Shown here: positions 1-7,400 of the stretch, in pieces | Layout: each line of letters opens with the position of its first letter | Position numbering within the stretch: the stretch's first letter is position 1 | Assembly (NCBI GenBank): GCA_964625325.1 | Contig: CAZVBA010000028.1 | Coordinates: forward strand, 1 to 9,056 | Source: CAZILM01 sp964625325 | GTDB lineage: Bacteria; Patescibacteriota; Saccharimonadia; Saccharimonadales; CAYVSP01 | DNA: 9,056 nt | Direction: 5' to 3' | Made by a program: the position numbers and the translations under genes | Notes under the pieces: generated by a model | Databases searched by the model: none | What the model saw: the letters and a program-made list of their open reading frames with translations, nothing else | Told to the model about the DNA's origin: nothing

Positions 1-146
1 GACATGACTCTAGCCGGGTTTCCCCATTCGGACATCTCCGGATCAAAACATATTTGGCTGTTCCCCGGAGCTTTTCGCAGCTCATCGCGTCCTTCATCGG
101 TATAGTATGTCAAGGCATCCTTTGTGTGCGCTTGAGTAACTTTTTA
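1..146 (-). rRNA. rrl: 23S ribosomal RNA, 5' end (partial)
   Basis: Read on the minus strand, this stretch matches the conserved start of domain I of bacterial 23S rRNA. It contains AAGCGCACAC, GGATGCCTTGACA, GATGAAGGACG and TCCGAATGGGGAAACCC in the expected order and spacing. The gene is cut by the left edge, so only about 146 nt are present. I placed the 5' end near 146 by aligning ACTCAAGCG with ACUAAGCG at positions 10-17 of E. coli 23S; it could be off by about 10 nt. No 16S 3' end (its anti-Shine-Dalgarno tail) and no tRNA lie upstream. The next gene upstream encodes a protein, so this 23S appears to be transcribed separately from 16S. Confidence 0.96.
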
Positions 147-460
147 CGAAAGTAACTAATGAGACACCTGCAAGCAGGCTTCTCATAGTTGCTTGTGCAA
201 TTGACTAGTTATTGGTACGCACCACTGTTCCGCAAGGAATTGGGAGCAGGATGTTTCGCAATAGCCGTTTGTCTTCAAAAAATTACATATTTGCTCGTAA
301 AAACAAATATGAATTGCATTCTCTTCTCTAATGTGACCAAATTTTTAAACTGCTAAACTCCAGGCACTCTTCACTTGTATAAATGAATCGTACTTGCCTT
401 GAGTTTATGTTTGAAGCCGTAGACTCTTGTTGGATGCCTCTTACCTAAACTCAAAGTAAC
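147..460 (-). other. 23S rRNA leader, no gene
   Basis: About 310 nt between the proposed promoter and mature 23S, AT-rich and without a credible ORF or tRNA. It contains several potential hairpins. A 9-bp perfect stem pairs 399-407 (TTGAGTTTA) with 446-454 (TAAACTCAA), near the proposed transcript start. A hairpin at 160-185 has outer arms TGAGA/TCTCA around an inner CCTG-type stem, just before the mature 5' end. A small stem at 141-155 lies between two direct copies of AGTAACT (135-141 and 151-157). I infer that these are processing or folding elements of the pre-23S transcript. The other half of any long processing stem would lie beyond the left edge. Confidence 0.55.
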
Positions 461-466
461 TTCGTT

Positions 467-496
467 AGTCTAGCACAATAAAACAGAGGCGGTCAA
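467..496 (-). promoter_or_regulatory. Sigma70-type promoter for the 23S rRNA
   Basis: On the minus strand a -35 TTGACC (491-496) is followed by an 18-nt spacer and a -10 TAGACT (467-472). The -10 is preceded by TGC, an extended -10 motif. The -35 matches consensus at five of six bases and the -10 at four. Transcription would start near 460 and give a leader of about 310 nt. It is the best promoter-like pair between the membrane-protein gene and 23S, and it explains how a 23S gene without an upstream 16S could be expressed. The -35 lies inside the left arm of the three-way-junction fold at 488-558. Confidence 0.55.
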
Positions 497-558
497 GCAT
501 TAGTTGTAGCTATTTTTGCTACAGCTTTATATCCTTACGGAAATACTGCTTGGCCGCC
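488..558. other. Compact three-way-junction fold, possible terminator or small structured RNA
   Basis: Almost all of these 71 nt can pair. A 12-position closing stem joins 488-499 (GGCGGTCAAGCA) to 547-558 (TGCTTGGCCGCC). It encloses two hairpins: 502-510 with 518-526 (9 positions, 7-nt loop) and 528-534 with 539-545 (7 positions with one mismatch). Only one or two bases link the arms. Read as plus-strand RNA, the two imperfect pairs in the closing stem and first hairpin are G-U wobbles; read as minus-strand RNA they are C-A mismatches. The minus reading, however, gives the other hairpin a GUAA tetraloop of GNRA type. It begins 11 nt past the stop codon of the minus-strand gene and is followed on that strand by a loose T-rich run (TCTGTTTTATTG), so it could be that gene's terminator. 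I recognise no named RNA family. Confidence 0.5.
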
Positions 559-569
559 CCAAAATGCTT

Positions 570-1079
570 TTAGTGTTGTGTTTGGTATTTGTTGATTGCT
601 TGGACTACCTTGCTATCACCCTTTAGGTTCTCCCAGAACAGCATTTGGTCGTTTGCAATGTACATCTTATCCTCTGGGCCATGCAGCTCATTACCGAGCT
701 TCGCCAGCGATACCTGCGAGTTGGGACTAGTGCTGCCCGATGCGCCCTGCAGGTTGTTACCCTGTTGTACCTGCAAGTAATAAATATCCTTAATCGTCAC
801 ATACTTATTATTAAGATCAGCTAGCTTGCCAAAGTAAACCTGTCCATTAGTAAGGAAAACCGCTTGGAACTCACTTTTATTGATGTTCTTATTCTCGTTC
901 ACTAAAGGTTTACGAGCCATAAAGAAGCTGCCGGCTAGAAGCAACACAATAATTACAACTAAGATTCCGCCCCATGCCATCATCCGCTTACTGGTTCGGC
1001 TGCCGCCAGCTGGACTATCAGCGCTGTTAGTTGCAGCTTTTTTGCCACTATCTACTCGTTGTTCTGTTTGCATATCCAT
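570..1079 (-). CDS. Conserved CPR-type single-pass membrane protein of unknown function
   Basis: The protein has 169 residues from the chosen start. Residues 1-32 form a hydrophilic, probably cytoplasmic tail rich in Ser, Ala and Lys. A membrane helix spans about 33-54 (MMAWGGILVVIIVLLLAG), and the remainder is predicted to lie outside. The outer part has two conserved-looking blocks: about 71-104 (FQAVFLTNGQVYFGK, then KDIYYLQ) and about 122-162 (LAKLGNELHGPEDKMYI, then LFWENLK and SKVVQAI). A Gly/Gln/Ser-rich linker separates them. I recall proteins with these blocks as common and unnamed in Saccharibacteria and related CPR groups, but this is not from a search. The reading frame stays open to an ATG at 1139. 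I chose the ATG at 1079 because a near-perfect Shine-Dalgarno sits 4 nt before it. It lies upstream of the 23S gene on the same strand and divergent from the giant surface-protein gene. Confidence 0.85.
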   Translation of the reverse strand: MDMQTEQRVDSGKKAATNSADSPAGGSRTSKRMMAWGGILVVIIVLLLAGSFFMARKPLVNENKNINKSEFQAVFLTNGQVYFGKLADLNNKYVTIKDIYYLQVQQGNNLQGASGSTSPNSQVSLAKLGNELHGPEDKMYIANDQMLFWENLKGDSKVVQAINKYQTQH

Positions 1080-1083
1080 ACAG

Positions 1084-1093
1084 TCACCCCCTT
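1084..1093 (-). promoter_or_regulatory. Ribosome binding site deciding the start at 1079
   Basis: The minus-strand sequence AAGGGGGTGA differs at one base from the full anti-16S complement AAGGAGGTGA. It ends 4 nt before the ATG at 1079, with the G-run 7 nt from the ATG. It makes the longer reading from 1139, which would add 20 residues and translate through this site, unlikely. It also contrasts with the giant neighbour gene, which has no such site. Confidence 0.8.
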
Positions 1094-1110
1094 TTATTCC
1101 CTTATCTGAC

Positions 1111-1139
1111 AGTGTATGAAAGATAAAATCAAAACACAA
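1111..1139 (-). promoter_or_regulatory. Possible promoter of the membrane-protein gene
   Basis: On the minus strand, TTGTGT (1134-1139) and TACACT (1111-1116) are separated by 17 nt. This would start transcription near 1104 and give a 25-nt leader that includes the ribosome binding site. The hexamers match consensus at only three and four of six positions, so this is a weak prediction. It would agree with the short start at 1079. Confidence 0.3.
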
Positions 1140-1242
1140 GTGCTATTGACGGCTCACCCCAACCACAACACCACAAACCTTAGGGCTACCAAAGATCCCG
1201 AAAAAGGTGCCAAAACTGTCAAGCCTTTTTTGAGTATTCAGC

Positions 1243-1251
1243 TGTGGATAA
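1243..1251 (-). promoter_or_regulatory. Single perfect DnaA-box 9-mer
   Basis: The minus strand reads TTATCCACA, identical to the high-affinity E. coli DnaA box. It lies in the intergenic region between the two divergent genes. No second good box, no clear unwinding element and no dnaA or dnaN gene is visible. It could be a regulatory DnaA site or chance: a given 9-mer on either strand is expected at roughly 7% in a window this size. The rest of 1140-1442 is AT-rich and has no gene I can support. Confidence 0.35.
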
Positions 1252-1375
1252 GTTGGAGTTTTTTATGGGCCTTTCCGTGCGATTCAGCAAGTTGTTCATT
1301 TTTTTCCAAAAATAACAGAGGTAAAAAATAGCGCCGTACAACAAGTGCTTCGTTTCAAAAAACTATGAGTAAGTT

Positions 1376-1402
1376 TTGTTATATATAAAAAAAGACTACA
1401 AT
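1376..1402 (+). promoter_or_regulatory. Probable promoter of the giant surface-protein gene
   Basis: The -10 TACAAT (1397-1402) matches consensus at five of six positions. A -35-like TTGTTA (1376-1381) lies 15 nt upstream, and other T-rich hexamers fit at 16-17 nt. The spacer holds an AT run and an A-tract. Transcription would start near 1409 and give an A-rich leader of about 34 nt. That leader has no Shine-Dalgarno before the ATG at 1443; the last 20 nt are almost only A with a few T, G and C. Confidence 0.5.
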
Positions 1403-1442
1403 ATAGGCAGGTTTCAGTGAACAAAAAATAGAAATAAAAAAC

Positions 1443-4400
1443 ATGAATCCCTCTGGCGGATCAGATACTGATCAAGACCAATTACATTCTGTTCGCCCTG
1501 TAGCACAGCAGGGCCTGACTTTTGACGCACTGAACGCTGCTGTACAGACCACCGGCAGCCTTGACGCTGATTTTGACGCCAACAGAATGCTCAATGCTAC
1601 AGATGAGGCAAAAGCTAAACGACGGCTCTTGACCAATGAGGCGTCCAAAGCCCGCTTCCGCCTAGTTAGATTTATCGTCGTGGGACTGTTGATCCTTGGT
1701 AGCGTTCTGTTCATCCTCCTCCATCAAAGCACCAAGAAGAACCTTGCCAGCCAAGAGAGCGACATCAAGAACCGTTACGCGGTGACTTCCCTGCCTATCG
1801 CCGACATTGGCAGCGACTACCCAGGCCTTTCGGTACAAGGTACGCAAACCCTGAGCATCAACGGCCAGCTAAATGTTAATAACTCTTTGGTTTTAATGCC
1901 GACCGCTCAGCCCAAAACAGGTTTAGCGGGTCAGCTGTACTACGACCAGACCAGCAATAAATTGTCATATTACAATGGGAGCACCTTTGTTGATCTGTTA
2001 ACGGGCGACAAATTAGTAAACAGCCTAGGTGGCGCTAACGGCAGTGTGGCTACAGGTAACGGCCTGTCAGTTACCGGGAATACTTTGAATAACTCGGGCG
2101 TGCTAACCATTCAGGGGCAAAGTGGCAACGTATCACTAGTAGCCGGCACCGGTATTGCCGTAAATGGCACTACGCTCAGTAACAGTGGTCTCTTAAGCTT
2201 AGGTGGCCAATCAGGTGATATTGCATTAGGCACCGGCCTAACCCTGAGCGGTAATACTTTAAATGCTCAAAGCGGTATCCAAAGCCTATCAGCAGCCACC
2301 AATAACGTAACGGTTACCGACCTGGGTGGCGGCACTTGGTCTATCGGCGTCAGCGTTTCGGGTGGCGGCGGGTCCGGTACCGTCGCCAGTAGTGGTGGCA
2401 CTGTTGGAAAACTGGCTTATTTTGCCGGTGTACAAGAGATCGAAGATTCATTGGTGAGTCAAAGCGGTGGGATTGTCACTATTGGTGGCAATTTAAGTGT
2501 TACTGGAGGTGTTACGCTAGGTGCTCCACTGACAGTGTCTAATGGAGGCACCGGAGCCACCTCTGCTGCTGGTGCGCGCACCAGCTTAGGCGCAGCGGCA
2601 AGCGGTACCAATAGCGATATCACCTCGCTTACTGGCCTCACCACCGCCCTATCTGTTAGCCAGGGTGGCACCGGTGTTGGTGTTTTGCCTACTAACAGCG
2701 TCCTAGTTGGCAATGGCACCAGCGCCTTTTCTGGCATCACCAGCGGCAGCGCTGGACAATGTTTAGTTTCTACCGCTGGCGCACCTAGTTTCCAGACCTG
2801 CCCTGGTAGTGGTGGCGTGGCCAGCGTAAACAGCTTGACCGGCGCGCTAACGATCGCCGGCGTCTCTGGTGGCAGCGTTACTTCGGCCGGCAGCACAATC
2901 ACCCTAAACGACGCTACCTCAGCCGTAAAGGGTTTGGCCAGCTTCAACAGCGCCGACCTAACCGTTACCAGTGGCAATGTTGATACGGTGCAAGGCATTG
3001 CTACCACTTCTACCCCGACCTTCGGTCAGCTGACCCTAACTTCTGCTCAAGCCACCAATGATATGTTGGTAGTCAATAATACCAACACCGGTGCCACCGG
3101 CAACCTATTGAATCTGAAGCTGAACGGCTCTAGCAAGTTATCGGTTAGTCCTGCTGGCAGCGTCACTTTAAGCGGTACGGTTAATGGTCAGACCATTGGC
3201 TCGGCCACCAACTTTACCGGTACCGTGGCCGTTGGCAGTACTTTGACGGTTAATACCATTACGCCTACTAGCTCGCTAGTCATCGGCGTTGGCACCCAAG
3301 CCTTCACCTTGCAGGGCGGCGCTACGAGCACAATTAAAGCTGTAAACGGTGCAAATGCTACAACAATCGGCTTCCAGTCACCTACTGCGAACGTCACCTA
3401 CAACTTCGCCACCGCTGTAGCCGGCAGCTACGATGTCTGTACTACCGCCGGCAACTGTGTGGGCGTAGGCGGCGGCGTAACGAGCCCTGGCGGCACTACT
3501 AACGCTCTGGCTAAATTTACCAGCAGCAATGCCATCGGTAACTCCATCATCAGCGACAACGGATCGACCGCCACCATCTCGGGCACACTGGCAGTAAACA
3601 CTATCACTCCAACAGCAGCTCTAACCGTCGGCGCCACTAGCCAAAACTTGACGCTGCAAGGTGCAGGCGTCACCGTAAGCGATACAGCCGGTGGCATCAC
3701 CAACAGCTTGGTCTTTGCTACGCCATCGGGTTCAAACAAGACCATTACCCTGCCTAACGCCAGTGGCACGGTGGCCGTTTCGGCCAGTGGCCCCATCAGC
3801 ATAGACGCGGCCGGCAACCTTTCCTGCCCTACTTGTCTGACCAGTGGTGGCGGTGGCGGCAGTGCCGGTGTTTCCAGTCTTAACAGTGCTACAGGCGCGC
3901 TGACACTGCAAGGCGTATCGGCTGGCAGTATTACTACGGTAGGCACCACTATTACCGTTAACGACGCCAGCAGCAGCACCAAGGGTCTAGCCAGCTTTAA
4001 TGCCACCAACCTGACCGTAACTAGCGGTAGTGTTAATACGGTGCAGAACATCGCGGTTACAGCCACGCCAACATTCGCCGGCTTAACACTAAGCTCGGCA
4101 CTGACTGTTGCCAACGGTGGCACAGGAGCAGCTACTGCGGCGGGTGCGCGCACCAACCTTGGCGCTGCGGCTAGTGGCGCTAACAGCGATATTACTTCAC
4201 TGGCCGGCCTGACAACGGCCCTCAGTGTCCTTCAGGGTGGCACTGGCGCTACCGGCCTGACTGCTAATGGTGTACTTATTGGCAATGGTACCAGCCCCGT
4301 CAGCAGCGTCACCGGCAGCAATGGCCAGTGTTTAATGGTAGTTGCTGGCACGCCAGCCTTTGGCACCTGCCCCGGCAGCGGTAGCAGCCCCGTGACTAGC

Positions 4401-7400
4401 CTAGACGGCCTCACCGGCGCACTAACTATCAACAACAGCACCGGTTCCGGCAGCGCCATCACTATCAACAATGCGGCCGCAGATGGCACAACTAAGGGTA
4501 TCGCCACCTTTAATGGCACTAACTTTAAAGATAACGGCGCTGGCGTCATTAACACCATCCAGGATATTGCCACGAGCGCTTCCCCATCATTCGCAGGCCT
4601 AAGCTTGGGAACCGCATTGAGCCTAGCAAACGGCGGTACGGGTGCAACGGGTGCTTCCGGCGCTCGCACCAACCTTGGCGCTGCGGCTAGTGGCGCTAAC
4701 AGCGATATTACTTCACTGGCCGGCCTAACCACTGCTCTATCCGTTAGCCAAGGTGGTACCGGCCTGACAGGCCTAACCGCCAACCAGCTGCTTGTTGCAG
4801 GCAGCACAACAAGTATTACGCAACTTGCCAATGGCAGCAGCGGTCAGTGTCTAGTCAGCAACGGTGCTGGTTCAGCCCCTAGCTTCCAAACCTGTACCGG
4901 TGCTGGTGGTGTCAGTAGCTTAGACGGTCTAACCGGTAGCATCACTATTGCCAACTCTACCGGCAGCGCTGGCACTATCACCATTGCTAACGCGGCCGCA
5001 GATGGCACAACTAAGGGTATCGCCACCTTTAATGGCACTAACTTTACTGCTAGCAGCGGTGTCATTAACACTATTCAGAACATCAACAGTACTGCCACCC
5101 CGACCTTTGGTAGCATCACCATTTCTAGCACCATAAACGCCAACACCCTCACACCAAGCAGTTCACTTATTGTAGGTGCTACAACACAAAGCTTTACCCT
5201 GCAAGGCAATGCCAGCAGCGTCATCACTGCTACCAGTGGTAGTTTTGCTACTAGTGTTGGATTTGCAGGCACACCTACCGGCGCTGTCCGATACAATTTT
5301 GACCAAGCCGCCACACCAGGAACCTACACAGTTTGTACAACAGTTGGTAACTGTGTGGGAGCTGGCGGTGCCGTAACCACTCCTGGTGGCAGCACCAACG
5401 CAATCGCTAAGTTTACTGCCGGGCAAACCTTAGGCAACTCCGGCCTCAGCGACGATGGCACCAACATCACCACCACCGAAAAAGTTGGTATTGGCACCAC
5501 CACACCAAGTGAACAGCTTGATGTAACCGGCCAGATCCCCACTTCTTCAATCGGCAACGCCTCAACCAGTAGCACGCTTACCTACGATGTGGCTGTTGCC
5601 GGCAAGTACGCCTACACAGCCTCGTATGGTGACTTTGACACGTGGGACATCACCCGTCCAACCAACCCTATTAAGCTGGGCACACTTGCACTGAGTAGTG
5701 GTGTCGTCAACATCAAAGTCAGCGGCAAGTACGCCTTTGTCTGGAATGGCACTACCAACCAGGTGTATATCATCAACATTAGCAACCCGGCTAGCCCATC
5801 ACTGTCGGCTACTATTGGCAGCTCAACTACTGTTGGTACGCTAAACCAAGTTAACGCCGTTGCCGTCCAGGGTCGCTATCTGTACATTGCCGCCTCAGTG
5901 CCTGGCACTAACTACATTTTGGTGTACGACATTTCCAGCCCGAACAGCCCACAGTACCTTGGCAACATATCTGAAGCTCAAGGTGTGGACGCGCTAGCCA
6001 TCCAAGGAACCTATCTGTATGCAACACTCGCCGCTACGGGCCTGCAAATTGTCGACATCAGCAACCCGGCTAGCCTTGTTAACAAGGGTTCGCTAAGCAC
6101 TGCGCAGGTCAACACAGTAGTAGTGCAAGGCCGCTACGCCTATCTTGCTAATGGCACCACCCTGCAAGCAGTGAACGTTTCAAACCCCAATTCCCCTGTC
6201 AGCGTCAGCACTGTTACGCTTGATAGCTCAGAGTCCAACATGACACTGCAGGGCAAATACATGTACGTAGCCATCAGCACTTCGCACGAGCTACAAGTAG
6301 TTAATATCTCTAACCCCGCCTCCATGAGCATTACGGGCACGACTGCAGCTGGTACCGAAGTCCGCTCGATTGCTCTGTCCGGAAACTATGCCTACGTAGC
6401 CGACTACACCAACGGCAAGCTACTGGTGTACGACATGGGTGGCGCCGCAATCCAGCTGTTGCAGGTAGGTAGCGCCACTGCCAGTTCCCTGGACGTCAGC
6501 GGTACCTTGCAGGTTGAAGGCAGCGCCAGCTTCGCGGGCGGTCTGCGTGTCAACCAGGGCTTTAGCGTTGACGGCAACAGCAGTATCCAGGGCGCCCTCC
6601 AGATCCAGAACAGCAGCGGCGTTTCACTCCTAAACGCTGACACCGTTAATAGCCAGGTTACTCTTGGCACCGCCAGCTCGCTAGCCGGCAAGCTCGTTTT
6701 TTACAACGCCTCCAACAGTAACTCCATTACATTCCAGGCCGCTACCTCAGGATCAGGCAACAACATCCTAACCATTCCAAACGAGACTGGAACAATTTGT
6801 ACAACAGCTACCATTGTTTGTAGCCTCCAAACTGCTTACACCGCCTCCACGGGTGGTTCAAATGCAGTACCAACTATAAAGCTCATCAACTCAATCGCCG
6901 ATATCAACATTCAGGACTCTGATACCGGCCTAGGCGGCAACTTCTTAAGCTTGCGGGCTAAGAACGCCAGCGGCCTAGGCAACGTCGTGTTTGGATTTGC
7001 CGTACAGGGCCAGTTCTTCGAGAAGCCCACCACCGATAGCACCACCGTGGCTCAGATTGAAAATGCTAGTGGCAATACCCTGTTCGCCATCGATAGCAGC
7101 GGTGGTAATGTCAACATTGGCTCTACTGGTGGAGCAAGCGGTGGTACCGGCACCGCCTTTAACGGCACAACTACCAACATTGAAAACTCGCCAACTGCTA
7201 ACACGGCAACTAACATCGGCAGCATAGCGCAGAGCTCCGGAACTGCCACTATCAACATTGGCTACACCAACATCAGCGGCGGCGGCTCGATTGTCAACAT
7301 TGGTTCCGGCTCAGGCGCCAGTAGCGGCACCACCACCGTACGAGCTAACGGTGCCCTAACCTTAAGTGGTGGTACCTTTGGCCTGACCAGCGGCAACTTC

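Larger units (their letters stand above)
4101..4616 (+). repeat. Tail-fibre-type module, copy 2 (172 residues)
   Basis: Residues 887-1058, immediately followed by copy 3. It begins LTVANGGTGAATAAGARTN and carries the pair Cys963/Cys976 and AAADGTTKGIATFNGTNF. It shares two long exact DNA blocks with copy 3 (4149-4210 and 4473-4527) inside otherwise diverged sequence. Confidence 0.82.
4617..5132 (+). repeat. Tail-fibre-type module, copy 3 (172 residues)
   Basis: Residues 1059-1230, in direct tandem with copy 2. It begins LSLANGGTGATGASGARTN and carries the pair Cys1136/Cys1151. Its spacing between cysteines (14 residues) is two longer than in copies 1 and 2 (12 residues). It ends at TPTFGSITISST before a different repeat type. 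Confidence 0.82.

Noticed and set aside
147..569. Looked for a 16S 3' end or spacer tRNA genes upstream of 23S
   Set aside because: No AAGGAGGTGATCC-like 16S tail and no T-arm/anticodon pattern is present on either strand; the region is only leader, promoter and the three-way fold.
1080..1139. Longer reading of the minus-strand gene from the ATG at 1139
   Set aside because: The extra 20 residues would cover a near-perfect ribosome binding site and the predicted transcription start; the ATG at 1079 fits better.
1217..1222. Perfect -35 TTGACA on the minus strand upstream of the small gene
   Set aside because: No acceptable -10 lies 16-19 nt downstream (the sequence there is GGGATCT), so I did not call a promoter.
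1116..1331. Open frame of 71 codons on the plus strand
   Set aside because: No ribosome binding site, no recognisable motif, starts inside the neighbouring gene's upstream region, and composition looks like intergenic DNA.
1140..1442. Replication origin
   Set aside because: Only one DnaA box is visible, with no clustered boxes, unwinding element or dnaA/dnaN neighbours.
2459..4156. Long open frames on the minus strand (182 and 242 codons) opposite the giant gene
   Set aside because: They are Val/Pro/Leu/Ala-rich mirror images of Gly/Thr/Ser/Asn repeat codons, with no ribosome binding sites; the openness is a by-product of the plus-strand codon use.
2529..5132. CRISPR array or short tandem repeat locus
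   Set aside because: The repeats are about 516 bp, in frame and protein-coding, without short palindromic repeats and unique spacers.
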